Below, piece after piece: positions 1 to 14,680 of a DNA stretch of 64,000 bases. The translations under genes and the position numbers were made by a program. Every line of letters begins with the position of its first letter. Within the stretch, counting starts at the first letter, position 1. The DNA comes from Serratia nevei (GTDB lineage Bacteria > Pseudomonadota > Gammaproteobacteria > Enterobacterales > Enterobacteriaceae). Below the pieces are notes generated by a model. The model made no database searches. It was not told where the DNA came from and worked only from the letters and a program-made list of their open reading frames with translations. The stretch spans positions 4,712,001 through 4,776,000 of the forward strand of contig NZ_CP149940.1 in the NCBI RefSeq assembly GCF_037948395.1. The letters are read 5' to 3'.

Positions 1-780
1 CTGAACATCTGTTACTTCGCCCTGTCGCCGGAAGATGAAGCGCGCGACGCCGCCCGCCACATCTGGGAACAGCAGAAGCGTCAACCGCTGCTGCTGGTGC
101 CGCGCGGCGCCTTCGGCGATCGCGTCGCCAAGGCCTTTAACCAGGAATGGCAGAAGCAGGGCGGGCAAACCGTGCTGCGTCAGGACATCGGCTCTGCCGG
201 CGAACTGCGCCAGATGGTCAACAGCGGCGGCATCCGCATGACCGGTACGCCGATATCGAGCGCCCCGGCGCCGCAGAGCGTGACCATCGCCGGGCTGACT
301 ATTCCTGCGCCGCCGAGCGACGTGCCCGCCGCGACCGGCGGCAGCGTCGACGCGGTGTATATCGTCGCCACCCAGTCTCAGCTGACGCTGATCAAACCGA
401 TGATCGACATGGCCACCAGCTCGCGCGGCAAGCCGGCGATGTACGCCAGCTCGCGCAGCTATCAGGCCGGTGCCGGCCCGGACTTCCGCCTGGAAATGGA
501 AGGCCTGCAGTTCAGCGACATCCCGCTGCTGGCCGGTTCAAACCCTCAGCTGTTGCAGCAGGCCAGCGCGCGCTTCCGCAACGACTACTCGCTGGTGCGC
601 CTGTATGCGATGGGGATGGATGCCTGGACATTGGCCAACCACTTTGCTGAAATGCGCCAGCTGCCGGGCTTCCAGGTTTCCGGCACCACCGGTACGCTGA
701 GCGCGTCGCCGAACTGCGTGATCAACCGCAAACTGCCTTGGCTGCAATACCGTCAGGGTACGGTCGTTCCGGTCTCTTGA
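1..780 (+). CDS. lpoA: LpoA, outer-membrane activator of PBP1a (C-terminal part)
   Basis: Partial gene: the reading frame is open from the first base and ends with TGA, so only about the last 259 residues are present and the lipoprotein signal lies outside the window. LpoA is an outer-membrane lipoprotein that reaches through the peptidoglycan and stimulates the transpeptidase activity of PBP1a. The visible part matches the periplasmic-binding-protein-like C-terminal domain, and its end ([12 protein letters not shown]) is typical of enterobacterial LpoA. The gene overlaps the start of yraN by 43 bp, the usual enterobacterial arrangement. Confidence 0.93.
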   Translation: MNICYFALSPEDEARDAARHIWEQQKRQPLLLVPRGAFGDRVAKAFNQEWQKQGGQTVLRQDIGSAGELRQMVNSGGIRMTGTPISSAPAPQSVTIAGLTIPAPPSDVPAATGGSVDAVYIVATQSQLTLIKPMIDMATSSRGKPAMYASSRSYQAGAGPDFRLEMEGLQFSDIPLLAGSNPQLLQQASARFRNDYSLVRLYAMGMDAWTLANHFAEMRQLPGFQVSGTTGTLSASPNCVINRKLPWLQYRQGTVVPVS

Positions 781-1130
781 ACCCACGCGCCTCAGGGGCG
801 GGCTATGAGTTACTGGCCCGCCGTCACCTGGAACACGCCGGGCTCACCTTCTGCGCCGCCAACGTCGCGGTGCGCGGCGGTGAGCTCGACCTCATCATGC
901 GCGACGGCGCCACCTGGGTGTTCGTCGAAGTGCGCTACCGCCGTAACGACGCCTTCGGCGGCGCGGCCGCCAGCGTCACCTTTCGCAAACAACAGCGGTT
1001 GCTGCATGCCGCCGCCGTCTGGCTGGCGGGGCGCGGAGCCAGTTTTGACACATCATCTTGCCGTTTTGATGTTTTGGCCATTACCGGTAGCCAGTTAGAA
1101 TGGATACCCAACGCCTTCAATGCGGATTAA
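738..1130 (+). CDS. yraN: YraN, UPF0102 family endonuclease-like protein
   Basis: A protein of 130 residues in the UPF0102/YraN family, which has a Holliday-junction-resolvase-like nuclease fold but no firmly established role. The core motifs [11 protein letters not shown] and VFVEVRYRR (the D, E and K/R-containing catalytic block of this fold) are present. The start inside lpoA gives an N-terminus (MAAIP) that lines up with E. coli YraN (MATVP), so the overlap is probably real. It sits between lpoA and diaA as in other enterobacteria. Confidence 0.9.
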   Translation: MAAIPSGYGRSGLLNPRASGAGYELLARRHLEHAGLTFCAANVAVRGGELDLIMRDGATWVFVEVRYRRNDAFGGAAASVTFRKQQRLLHAAAVWLAGRGASFDTSSCRFDVLAITGSQLEWIPNAFNAD

Positions 1131-1181
1131 TCGGGGTTTTGCGGCGCAGACCGGCCCTTTGACTTAGTGGATTAATACAAC

Positions 1182-1772
1182 GTGCTGGATAGAATTAAAG
1201 TCTGTTTTACCGAAAGCATCCAAACCCAGATCGCGGCGGCGGAAGCATTGCCGGACGCCATTTCCCGCGCTGCGATGACGCTGGTTCAATCCTTACTCAA
1301 CGGCAACAAAATCCTGTGCTGCGGCAACGGCACCTCGGCGGCCAACGCGCAGCACTTCGCCGCCAGCATGATCAACCGTTTTGAAACCGAGCGCCCCAGC
1401 CTGCCGGCCATCGCCCTCAACGCCGACAACGTGGTGCTGACGGCGATCAGCAACGATCGGCTGCACGACGAAGTGTACGCCAAGCAGGTGCGCGCGCTCG
1501 GGCACACCGGCGACGTGCTGCTGGCGATTTCCACCCGCGGCAACAGCCGTGATATTGTGAAAGCGGTCGAGGCGGCCGTCACGCGCGATATGACCATCGT
1601 CGCGCTCACCGGCTACGACGGCGGCGAGCTGGCCGGGCTGCTCGGCCAGCAGGATGTCGAGATCCGCATCCCGTCGCACCGCAGTTCGCGCATTCAGGAA
1701 ATGCATATGCTGACCGTAAACTGCCTGTGCGATCTGATAGACAATACGTTATTCCCCCACCAGGACGATTAA
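1182..1772 (+). CDS. diaA: DiaA, DnaA initiator-associating protein
   Basis: A 196-residue single-SIS-domain protein starting with GTG. DiaA is a homotetramer that binds DnaA and promotes orderly DnaA assembly at oriC, which keeps replication initiation on time. The phosphosugar-binding SIS signature is visible ([16 protein letters not shown] near residue 45, and a later STRGNSRD loop). Length and sequence match the E. coli protein (196 aa). It lies 51 bp after yraN and 9 bp before dolP. Confidence 0.95.
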   Translation: MLDRIKVCFTESIQTQIAAAEALPDAISRAAMTLVQSLLNGNKILCCGNGTSAANAQHFAASMINRFETERPSLPAIALNADNVVLTAISNDRLHDEVYAKQVRALGHTGDVLLAISTRGNSRDIVKAVEAAVTRDMTIVALTGYDGGELAGLLGQQDVEIRIPSHRSSRIQEMHMLTVNCLCDLIDNTLFPHQDD

Positions 1773-1781
1773 GGAACTGAG

Positions 1782-2357
1782 ATGAAGCTAAAAGCCACAT
1801 TTGCAGTGCTGTCCAGCGCCCTGCTGTTGCAAGGCTGTATCGCCGGCGTCGTCGTCGGCAGTGCGGCCGTCGCGACCAAAACCGCCACCGACCCGCGCAG
1901 CGTCGGGACCCAGGTGGATGACGGTACGCTGGAAGCCAGGGTCGAAAGCGCTCTGAGCAAAGACCAGCAGTTGAAGAAAGACGCCCGTGTGGTCGCCACC
2001 GCCTATCAGGGCAAAGTGCTGTTGACCGGCCAGTCGCCTAACGCCGATCTCACCGCGCGCGCCAAGCAGATCGCCATGGGCGTGGAAGGCACGACCGAAG
2101 TGTACAACGAAATCCGTCAGGGCACGCCGGTCAGCCTGAGCACCGCGTCCTCCGACACCTGGATCACCACCAAGGTGCGTTCGCAGCTGCTCACCAGCGA
2201 TACGGTGAAATCATCCAACGTGAAGGTCACCACCGAAAACGGCGAAGTGTTCTTGCTGGGCCTGGTCACCCAACAGGAAGGGCAGTCGGCGGCGCAGATC
2301 GCCAGCCAGGTGAGCGGCGTGAAGCACGTCACCACCGCCTTTACCTATGTGAAGTAA
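1782..2357 (+). CDS. dolP: DolP, BON-domain outer-membrane lipoprotein
   Basis: A 191-residue lipoprotein: a short hydrophobic signal ends in the lipobox LLQGC with Cys19 as the lipidated residue. Two BON domains follow (roughly residues 45-115 and 120-190). DolP (formerly YraP) binds anionic phospholipid at the division site, supports outer-membrane integrity and BAM function, and is a sigma-E regulon member in E. coli. The GGAAC ribosome binding site is just upstream of ATG. A bidirectional terminator follows. Confidence 0.95.
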   Translation: MKLKATFAVLSSALLLQGCIAGVVVGSAAVATKTATDPRSVGTQVDDGTLEARVESALSKDQQLKKDARVVATAYQGKVLLTGQSPNADLTARAKQIAMGVEGTTEVYNEIRQGTPVSLSTASSDTWITTKVRSQLLTSDTVKSSNVKVTTENGEVFLLGLVTQQEGQSAAQIASQVSGVKHVTTAFTYVK

Positions 2358-2365
2358 TCCGTTCT

Positions 2366-2399
2366 GGCGGGAGCGGCACCGTGCTGCTCCCGCCCGTTT
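2366..2399. terminator. Bidirectional terminator between dolP and mtgA
   Basis: Inverted repeat GGCGGGAG (2366-2373) and CTCCCGCC (2387-2394), followed by CGTTT on the plus strand. It lies between the converging stops of dolP and mtgA. The T-tract is short, so termination strength is uncertain. Confidence 0.6.
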
Positions 2400-3129
2400 A
2401 ATCCAGCTTGTTCTCGCTTAAAAACGCTTCCCCGCCCAGTTGCCGCATCTGGCGCATGATCCACTGCTGTCGCTGTATCACATAGCCGGAAGGCGCATCG
2501 GCCCTGAAGCGATGCGGATTCGGCAATACCGCCGCCAATAGCGCCGCTTCCGCCGCGCTTAGCCGTTTGGCCGGCTTATGGAAAAAGCGTTGTGAAGCCT
2601 CTTCAACGCCAAACACCCCGTCGCCGAACTCGACGATGTTCAGATACACCGTCAGAATGCGCCGCTTGGTCCACACCAGCTCGATGCCCGACGTCAATCC
2701 GGCCTCCAGCCCTTTGCGTAGCCAGCTGCGGCCATCCCACAGAAACAGGTTCTTGGCGGTTTGCTGCGACAGCGTGGACGCGCCGCGGATGCGCGTCGGG
2801 CGCTTCTCGTTGTGGCTGAGCGCCTTTTCAATGGCCGCCACGTCGAAGCCCCAATGGTCTGGAAACTTCTGATCCTCCGCCGCCATCACCGCCAGCGCCA
2901 TCTGCGGCGAGATGTCGTCCATCGACACCCAATCCGAATGGGCGACGTAGCCAAAGTCGCCGCTCAGCCAGGCGCTGACTTGCCGCTCCACCATCACGGC
3001 GGAAAACGGCACCGGCAGGAAAGCAAAGGCCACAATGCCCAACACCCACAGGCCGAGAATCGCGATGACCCCGCGCTTCAGCCAATACCACGGGCGCAGT
3101 CGCCGCCATCCGCCGAGCGATTTTCTCAT
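2398..3129 (-). CDS. mtgA: MtgA, monofunctional peptidoglycan glycosyltransferase
   Basis: A 243-residue GT51 enzyme that polymerises lipid II into glycan strands without a transpeptidase domain. An N-terminal membrane segment (about residues 16-37) anchors it in the inner membrane. The catalytic motif [14 protein letters not shown] carries the general-base Glu, and the downstream block [16 protein letters not shown] is diagnostic for GT51. The start ATG overlaps the elbB stop in ATGA, so the two are probably co-translated. Confidence 0.95.
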   Translation of the reverse strand: MRKSLGGWRRLRPWYWLKRGVIAILGLWVLGIVAFAFLPVPFSAVMVERQVSAWLSGDFGYVAHSDWVSMDDISPQMALAVMAAEDQKFPDHWGFDVAAIEKALSHNEKRPTRIRGASTLSQQTAKNLFLWDGRSWLRKGLEAGLTSGIELVWTKRRILTVYLNIVEFGDGVFGVEEASQRFFHKPAKRLSAAEAALLAAVLPNPHRFRADAPSGYVIQRQQWIMRQMRQLGGEAFLSENKLD

Positions 3130-3779
3130 TCAGCCATTTCCAGTACCCGCGCCACCAGCTTATCGATACCGAGGGCCGCCTGCGCGATCGACGGCGCCAG
3201 CATATAGGCCGGCGTGGTCACGACTTTGTGTTCGCTGTCCACCACGATATCGTCTACCGGACAAATCACCGGCTCGCCGCCCATGGCGTCAATCACTTCT
3301 CCCAGGTCCGGATCGTTGCCAATGGTCAGCCGCGCTTGTTGATCCAGCAGTTTCGGCAACAGCGCCGGCGCGATGCACATCAGGCCAATTGGTTTGCCGG
3401 CCTTATGCATCTCGCGCGTCAGACGCGCCAAATCCTCATCGACCCAACATTCCGCGCCGGCTTCGGCGAAATTGCTGAGGTTCTTGGCGGCGCCGAAGCC
3501 GCCGGGCACGATCAGCGCATCCAGCTGCGCGGCCTCCGCCAGCGCCAGCGGCTGCACCGCGCCGCGGGCAATGCGCGCCGACTCAATCAGAACATTGCGC
3601 GACTCCGCCATCTCCTCACCTGATAAGTGATTAATAACATGGCATTGTGGTTTATCGGGCGCAAAGCACACCGCCTGCGCGCCGGCACGGTCCAACGCCA
3701 GCAGCGTCAGCACCGCTTCATGGATCTCCGTACCGTCATAAACACCGCTGCCGCTGAGGACGACACCCACCTTTTTCAT
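3126..3779 (-). CDS. elbB: ElbB, DJ-1/PfpI family glyoxalase
   Basis: A 217-residue DJ-1/PfpI superfamily protein. E. coli ElbB (217 aa) has weak glyoxalase activity and was named from an isoprenoid-related phenotype; its cellular role is unclear. The nucleophile-elbow cysteine is in [12 protein letters not shown]. The open frame extends 17 codons further upstream, but [16 protein letters not shown] is the conserved family N-terminus and is preceded by GGAGTAAG, so that start was chosen. It is followed by mtgA with a 4 bp overlap. Confidence 0.93.
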   Translation of the reverse strand: MKKVGVVLSGSGVYDGTEIHEAVLTLLALDRAGAQAVCFAPDKPQCHVINHLSGEEMAESRNVLIESARIARGAVQPLALAEAAQLDALIVPGGFGAAKNLSNFAEAGAECWVDEDLARLTREMHKAGKPIGLMCIAPALLPKLLDQQARLTIGNDPDLGEVIDAMGGEPVICPVDDIVVDSEHKVVTTPAYMLAPSIAQAALGIDKLVARVLEMAE

Positions 3780-3877
3780 CACTCTTACTCCTGTCGCTGC
3801 TGTCAACTGGTTCGTGCTCGGAGTTGACAAACACTAATCTACATCACACATTTTAATGAATCTTCTAACAAGAGCGC

Positions 3878-3907
3878 TTACATTTGCTATGTTGTTGGCT
3901 GTATGAT
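3878..3907 (+). promoter_or_regulatory. Candidate arcZ promoter
   Basis: A near-consensus -10 box TATGAT (3902-3907) lies 18 bp after a weak -35 TTACAT (3878-3883). Transcription would start near 3914, giving an ArcZ of about 113 nt, close to the 121 nt of E. coli ArcZ. The upstream stretch is AT-rich, but no ArcA site could be assigned by eye. Confidence 0.55.
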
Positions 3908-3913
3908 GTTTAG

Positions 3914-4027
3914 GAATTCGCTACAACCTGCTCGACCAGAACACTGAAACCAATACGCAGGTTCACAATTTCCCTGGTGTTGGCGCAATATTCGCGCACC
4001 CCGGCTTAGGTCGGGGTCATTTTTTTT
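3914..4027 (+). ncRNA. arcZ: ArcZ Hfq-dependent small RNA
   Basis: The segment from about 3969 to 4027 matches the E. coli ArcZ 3' half almost base for base: the seed region TTTCCCTGGTGTTGGCGCA, then ATTCGCGCACCCCGG and a strong terminator with a T-run (4020-4027). ArcZ activates rpoS translation and represses flhDC and others. In E. coli ArcZ also destabilises arcB mRNA, and it is itself repressed by ArcA. It lies between elbB and arcB on the opposite strand from arcB, as in E. coli. Its terminator overlaps the last bases of arcB. The 5' end is inferred from the -10 box. Confidence 0.92.
4002..4027 (+). terminator. ArcZ rho-independent terminator
   Basis: A GC-rich stem built from CCCCGGC, loop TTAG and GTCGGGG lies between about 3999 and 4016. 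It runs into CA and eight T residues (4020-4027). The poly-T is also the antisense of the two Lys codons and stop at the arcB 3' end. Confidence 0.85.
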
Positions 4028-6356
4028 CAGCGTTCTCAACCCAAGCCCGCAGTACCTGCACGTCGTTGCGCCACTCTTGTTTCAACTCATCCACCCAATC
4101 CTGCACGTTATCCCACCAGGCCGGCAGCGTCGGCGTTTGAATCTGTTGCGCCAGCTGCTGCAGGTGACGCAGACCGACCGAACCGGCGGCGCCTTTGATC
4201 TTGTGCCCTTCTTCGGTGATGCCTTTCTGATCGCGCGCCGTCATGTTGGAGTCCAGCACCGCCAGGTAGCCCGGCATCATCTGTTCGAACATCTCCAGGC
4301 TTTGGTGGATCAGCTGCGGGCCAACCAGGTCCATGTACTGCTCCAGCATCGCGGTATCGAGTAACGACTCATTAATCTGCATCGCCTTGTGCTCCGTTTT
4401 CTTTGAAGTGTGAGAAGGTTGATGATCCCAATAGTGTTTGATGACCTGGGTCAACGCCGGCACCGACAGCGGCTTGCTCAGCACATCGTCCATGCCCGCC
4501 TCGAGGTACTCTTTTTTGTCTTTCAGCACGTTAGCGGTCAGGGCCACCAGCGGCGGCAGCGCCTGCCCGGCGTAGCGTTCGCGCAGCACCCGGGCGATAT
4601 CCAGCCCGGTCATGTCCGGCAGCTGGATGTCCAGCAGCACCAGATCGAACTCGTCCGGATCGAACATCGCCAGCGCGTCGTGGCCGTTCATCGCCACCTC
4701 GACGCTGTTGCCCAGTTTCTCCAGCACCGAGCGCGCCACGATCACGTTCAGCTCGATATCCTCCACCAGCAGGATGTGCAGCGCCGGCAACGGCAGTCCC
4801 TCTTCCTCCGGCGCCGCGCTGGCGGCTTCCTGCACCGCCGGCGCCTGGATGGTCAGAGTGAAGCAAGAACCGTGCCCCTGTTCGCTGCGCACGGTGATGT
4901 CGCCGCCCATGCTCTGCGCCAGTCGCTTGGAGACCGCCAGCCCGATGCCGGTGCCGGTGGCCGGGCGGCCGCCGCGCTGATCTTTCACCTGGTAATACAT
5001 GGCGAAGATCTTGTCCTGCTCGTCCTGCGGGATGCCCATGCCCGAGTCTTCCACCTCGAACACCAGCTTCTCCTGCGCCTCGCGCCGCACGCGCACCACG
5101 ATTTGCCCCTGCTGGGTGAATTTCACCGCGTTGCCGATCAGGTTCCACAAAATCTGCCGCAGGCGCGTACCGTCGGTCACGATCTGCTGCGGCAGCGGCG
5201 TCTGCGGCTCCATGATGAACTGCAGCCCTTTCGGCTGCGCCAACAGGCCGGAGAGGTTCTCCAGATCCGCCAGGAAGCCGGTGAAGTCCACCGGCTGGTT
5301 GTCGAGCTGCACCTTGCGCCGCTCGAGCTTATCCATTTCGATAATGTCGTTGAAGATATTGCCGAGGGTGATGGCGCTGACGTGAATGGTCTTCAGGTAT
5401 TTCAGCTGCTCGTCGTTCAGCTCGGTATCGAGCAGGATACGGCTCAGGCCAACGATGCCGTTAAGCGGCGTACGCAGCTCGTGGCTGATCGTGGAGATAA
5501 AGGTGGTCTTCTCCCTGCTGGCGTTCTCCAGCGCGTCCTGGTAGCGCTTACGCTCGGTAATATCGCGGCCGAAGCCCATCAGCCCGTGGCGTTTGCCCAC
5601 CCGGTCATAAAACGGGACCTTGCGCAGCTCGAAACAGGCCTTGCGGCCATCGGGATACACCAGCCACTGTTCGTAGGTCAGCGAGACGTTGTGGCGGAAC
5701 ACCTTCTCGTCGGTCTCAATGACCTTTTCGGCGATCTCCTGGCCGTAGACGTCGAACGGCGTCAGGCCGATCAGCTGCTTCTCGCTCTTGCCGGTCAGCA
5801 GCTCCATCGCGCGGTTGCAGCCGGAAAATTCTTTGTCTTCGTTGCGGTAGTAGACCAGATCCGGCGAGGCATCGAGGAAGGAACGCAGCAGCGCCGATTG
5901 CTGGCCCAGCTCAATCTGCGCCAGTTCACGCTGTTCCATCTCTTCCGTCAGCTTGTCCATCACCTGCAGGCGCTCTTCTTCCGCCTTGATACGGTCAGCG
6001 ATCTCCTGGTTCAGCTGGCTGATATTGTCCTTAAGCTGCTGATTGAGCTCCAGATCGCGGTGGCGCATTTCCTCCAGCTTGTCCACCAGCCGCGCCAGCC
6101 GCTGGCGCGACTCCTCCAGCTGCTCCACCACCACCGAGAGGAAGTAGACCGCCCACGGGGTGATCAACAGGCCGAAGAAGATCGAACGCACCACGTCGAT
6201 GCTTTCCACTTCGCCGCGCAGCAACATGGTCACCGCCATCTGCACCACCATCGCCAGCACCACCAGCGCCGAGGCCAGCAGCAGCGAGAAGCGCACCAAC
6301 CCCAGTTTCACCATTAAATCGACGTAGTACTGGGCCAACACCCGGATTTGCTTCAT
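4017..6356 (-). CDS. arcB: ArcB, anaerobic redox sensor hybrid histidine kinase
   Basis: A 779-residue tripartite kinase (E. coli 778 aa). It senses the quinone pool and, under anoxia, phosphorylates ArcA through an internal phosphorelay. Order: two membrane segments (about 22-78), coiled-coil linker, PAS domain (about 150-270), HisKA with STISHELRTPLNG, HATPase, receiver domain (LLVEDIELN and LLDIQLPDMTG), and C-terminal HPt with GHKIKGAAGSVGL. All phospho-acceptors (His, Asp, His) are present. The start MKQIRVLAQYY was chosen by homology over an in-frame ATG seven codons upstream. Confidence 0.96.
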   Translation of the reverse strand: MKQIRVLAQYYVDLMVKLGLVRFSLLLASALVVLAMVVQMAVTMLLRGEVESIDVVRSIFFGLLITPWAVYFLSVVVEQLEESRQRLARLVDKLEEMRHRDLELNQQLKDNISQLNQEIADRIKAEEERLQVMDKLTEEMEQRELAQIELGQQSALLRSFLDASPDLVYYRNEDKEFSGCNRAMELLTGKSEKQLIGLTPFDVYGQEIAEKVIETDEKVFRHNVSLTYEQWLVYPDGRKACFELRKVPFYDRVGKRHGLMGFGRDITERKRYQDALENASREKTTFISTISHELRTPLNGIVGLSRILLDTELNDEQLKYLKTIHVSAITLGNIFNDIIEMDKLERRKVQLDNQPVDFTGFLADLENLSGLLAQPKGLQFIMEPQTPLPQQIVTDGTRLRQILWNLIGNAVKFTQQGQIVVRVRREAQEKLVFEVEDSGMGIPQDEQDKIFAMYYQVKDQRGGRPATGTGIGLAVSKRLAQSMGGDITVRSEQGHGSCFTLTIQAPAVQEAASAAPEEEGLPLPALHILLVEDIELNVIVARSVLEKLGNSVEVAMNGHDALAMFDPDEFDLVLLDIQLPDMTGLDIARVLRERYAGQALPPLVALTANVLKDKKEYLEAGMDDVLSKPLSVPALTQVIKHYWDHQPSHTSKKTEHKAMQINESLLDTAMLEQYMDLVGPQLIHQSLEMFEQMMPGYLAVLDSNMTARDQKGITEEGHKIKGAAGSVGLRHLQQLAQQIQTPTLPAWWDNVQDWVDELKQEWRNDVQVLRAWVENAEKK

Positions 6357-6448
6357 AGCGGCTCCCATCAGACACAATCTTTTGAATCATACCGTAAAAC
6401 AGCGGTGAGATAAGGCGGCAAACGCCGAAGTGTGGCAAAGATTGCACT

Positions 6449-7387
6449 TCAGAGCGGCATTCCAGGGCGGTAGCGCCGCTTTTCATCCAGCGCGCTGCCC
6501 TGCCCGCCGTATTGCTGCAGATAAGCGCCCACCGCCTGCATGCCGCTCCAGCGGTTTTCGCACCACAGCGGCGCCAGCAGCGTGGGCCGACGGGCGCTGG
6601 CGGACAGGCGGTGATACACCACCTCGCCAGGCGTGTGGCGGATCATCTCCCCGGCGCTGACGGCGTAGTCCTCCAGCGCCAGTTCGGGCAAACGCCCGGC
6701 TCGCCACGCGCGGGCCAGGGTACTGCCGGTCACGACGTGCAGCGGATGCAGCTTAATGCCATCCACGCCGGACTCCACCACCCGCTGCAGCGTGAGCAGA
6801 TGATCGCGCTGGGTTTCTCCCGGCAGCCCGACGATCAGATGGCAGCACACCTTCAGCCCGCGCTGCCGGGCCCGTTGCGCGGTCTGCTGATAGCAGCGGA
6901 AATCATGGCCGCGGTTGATGCGTTTGAGCGTTTTATCGTGCGCCGTCTGCAGCCCCAGCTCCAGCCACACTTCATAACCCTCCTCGCGATACCCCGTCAG
7001 CAGATCCAATGCGGCGGGCGGCACGCAGTCCGGCCGGGTGCCGACGCACAGGCCGACCATCTCACTCTGCGCCAACGCCTGCCGATACATCGACGCCAAC
7101 AATTCGACCTCCGCATAGGTGCTGGTATAGGCCTGGAAATAGGCCAGATAGCGCCGCGCCCGGTTGACCCGCGCGGCCTGCTGCGCCAGCTGTTCGGCGA
7201 TACTTTGCCGCTGCATCGCCTCATCGGCAAACGAAGCGACGTTGCAAAACGTACAGCCGCCGCGCCCCAACGTGCCGTCGCGGTTAGGGCAGCTGAATCC
7301 GCCGTGCAGCGTGAGTTTATGGATCTTTTCGCCATAGCGGCGCTGGAGATCTGCGCCAAACATATTGACTAATTGCGGCAACTGCAT
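6449..7387 (-). CDS. yhcC: YhcC, radical SAM protein (TIGR01212 family)
   Basis: A 312-residue radical SAM enzyme of unknown substrate, conserved next to gltB in enterobacteria. The 4Fe-4S cluster cysteines sit in CPNRDGTLGRGGCTFCN, an extended spacing typical of this Elp3-like subfamily. A GxPGE-type motif follows (VGLPGET). Length agrees with E. coli YhcC (309 aa). It is transcribed divergently from gltB across the long 7388-8079 gap. Confidence 0.9.
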   Translation of the reverse strand: MQLPQLVNMFGADLQRRYGEKIHKLTLHGGFSCPNRDGTLGRGGCTFCNVASFADEAMQRQSIAEQLAQQAARVNRARRYLAYFQAYTSTYAEVELLASMYRQALAQSEMVGLCVGTRPDCVPPAALDLLTGYREEGYEVWLELGLQTAHDKTLKRINRGHDFRCYQQTAQRARQRGLKVCCHLIVGLPGETQRDHLLTLQRVVESGVDGIKLHPLHVVTGSTLARAWRAGRLPELALEDYAVSAGEMIRHTPGEVVYHRLSASARRPTLLAPLWCENRWSGMQAVGAYLQQYGGQGSALDEKRRYRPGMPL

Positions 7388-7646
7388 AATCTTGGTGATT
7401 CTCTGTGTTCAAAGCCGCGATGCTAATAAGAAACGGCTTTTCCCGCGATGACAGAGATCAACGCTTTCCCCGCAAGGCGCCACCAGGCATAACTATTCAT
7501 CATAAATGCAAATCAATTCACTATAATTCTGATGAATTATTCTAATCGTCGCGCAACCGTTAACGGCAATATGACAATGCGGTGAAAAACAGTGACAAAC
7601 ATCAACAAAGAAATATCTTATAGAATAAAATTCTGCCATTAACCCC

Positions 7647-7736
7647 CGCACTAGCATGGTGCAGAGATTAAGGGGTTGCACTATAGTGAGACAGCTCACA
7701 CTTCTGTGGGGATCGGCGTTGCCCCACGATAGTGCA
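7647..7736. promoter_or_regulatory. NtrC-like binding-site cluster upstream of gltB
   Basis: CGCACTAGCATGGTGCA (7647-7663) differs by one base from the strong NtrC dyad form TGCACYA-N3-TGGTGCA known from the glnA enhancer. Two shorter matches follow: TGCACTATAGTGAG (7677-7690) and CCACGATAGTGCA (7724-7736), resembling the weaker promoter-proximal glnA sites. No convincing -24/-12 sigma-54 promoter was found on either side, so the sites might act on repression or on a promoter I could not see. Binding is inferred from sequence only. Confidence 0.45.
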
Positions 7737-7811
7737 AAAACACATTAAAATACTTATTTTTCAAATAAATAAACATCATCAATTCGATAAGAATCTATCT
7801 TAAGCCCACAT

Positions 7812-7840
7812 TTGACCTGCGAATTCTTTCTCGCTAAGTT
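7812..7840 (+). promoter_or_regulatory. Candidate sigma-70 promoter of gltBD
   Basis: TTGACC (7812-7817) and TAAGTT (7835-7840) are separated by 17 bp. The -35 is good and the -10 is poor. Use of this promoter would give a leader of about 230 nt before gltB. The surrounding 7388-8079 gap is AT-rich in its first half and contains no supported gene. Confidence 0.35.
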
Positions 7841-8079
7841 GGAAGTCCGCTGGAAGCTTTCTGGACGGGCAAACGTCTCGTCATATTTATGCAGTAATTG
7901 AAGACTCCCTCTTAAAACAAGTCCTATACCACTTGTGAGACCGTCACGAGAGGCCATTGATGGAGGGCGGAAAAGCAGATTAGCGGGGTTAACTTGCTGA
8001 TTGGACTTCTGCCTGAAATTGGGAAGCCCCCTCGCAGTAGGTTGTGAGAGTCACGCAGAGCCTGGGGAGGTTCACTGAT

Positions 8080-13973
<5,894 letters not shown>

Positions 13974-13988
13974 ACCTTCCGTACCGCC

Positions 13989-14021
13989 AGAGGCCCGGCA
14001 CATTGCCGGGCCTCTGTTTTT
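13989..14021 (+). terminator. gltBD terminator
   Basis: AGAGGCCCGGC, loop ACATT, GCCGGGCCTCT, then GTTTTT: a long perfect stem with a T-tract just after the gltD stop. Confidence 0.9.
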
Positions 14022-14138
14022 AGCCTGCCACGCTTTGTAACAACCTCCCCTCACCTCACCGCGTCAACGCGCTATAGTATTGAGTTAGCACCATTGCGGG
14101 GCGCGGCTGCGCCTGACACCGAGATAAGGATAGCGAAC

Positions 14139-14618
14139 ATGAAATGCTCCATTTCCCTGTTGGCCGGCGCAGTGCTGGCCGTCAGTTTCAGCGCTTCAGC
14201 CATGGCGCTGGATTCGCAGGAGGTCGGTTACAATATCGAAGCGCGCGGCGCGCGGCCGGTCGTGGCACAGTTGGGCAAGGCCGGGCAGTTCAGCGCCGTG
14301 GAAAACAGCATCCGGCTGGGGGACGACAGCTGGATTGCCCTGGCGCCCAAGCTGGCCGGCGGCGGCAATGCCGGCTTCACCGCCGGCATCAAATCGGCGC
14401 TCTCCGCCGCCCTGATTTACAATCCGGCGGCGGTGTTGCAGACGCTCAACAAAGGCAACGATCTGCCGCTCAATGACATTTGCACCGCGCCGCCGGAAGT
14501 GCAAGGCGACACCGCCATCACCAGTTTCCGCCAGCGCGCAACCCGCGCCTTGTCCACCGTGCGCGTAGGCGATCTCAGCGCACCGCGCGATGCCTGCATT
14601 GCCGCCTTGAAAGGCTGA
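14139..14618 (+). CDS. Orphan secreted protein of unknown function
   Basis: A 159-residue protein I do not recognise. The first 24 residues form a clear Sec signal peptide ending in ASAMA, with cleavage before LDSQEV. The mature part is small, Ala-rich and hydrophilic. It has two cysteines (in NDICTAPP and DACIAALKG) that could form one disulfide in the periplasm. The start at ATG 14139 follows AAGGATAG; the frame opens upstream, but that part is not protein-like. It stands alone between the gltD and sspB terminators, in the place where E. coli has unrelated genes (gltF and others). Confidence 0.75.
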   Translation: MKCSISLLAGAVLAVSFSASAMALDSQEVGYNIEARGARPVVAQLGKAGQFSAVENSIRLGDDSWIALAPKLAGGGNAGFTAGIKSALSAALIYNPAAVLQTLNKGNDLPLNDICTAPPEVQGDTAITSFRQRATRALSTVRVGDLSAPRDACIAALKG

Positions 14619-14633
14619 TCCGCTTCTGCCGGG

Positions 14634-14665
14634 CAAAAAAAAGCACCCCATAGGGTGCTTTTTCG
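14634..14665. terminator. Bidirectional terminator before sspB
   Basis: A-tract, AGCACCC, loop CATA, GGGTGCT, T-tract. It can serve both the orphan secreted gene (plus) and sspBA (minus), whose stops converge on it. Confidence 0.9.
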
Positions 14666-14680
14666 TTTGTTCGCGCGGGA

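Noticed and set aside
4410..6317. Very long plus-strand open frame (635 codons) opposite arcB
   Set aside because: It is the antisense shadow of arcB, with Gln/His/Arg-rich composition caused by the GC-rich third positions. No ribosome binding site and no family resemblance.
7468..7486. Possible sigma-54 promoter toward yhcC (GCAAGGCGCCACCA read on the opposite strand)
   Set aside because: The GG and GC elements are one base too close for the fixed -24/-12 spacing.
7844..7860. TGGAAG...GCTGG as a sigma-54 promoter for gltB
   Set aside because: The -12 GC is absent at the needed distance from GG.
7493..7957. Short minus-strand frames in the yhcC-gltB gap
   Set aside because: No ribosome binding site and atypical composition. 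The region is better explained as regulatory DNA.
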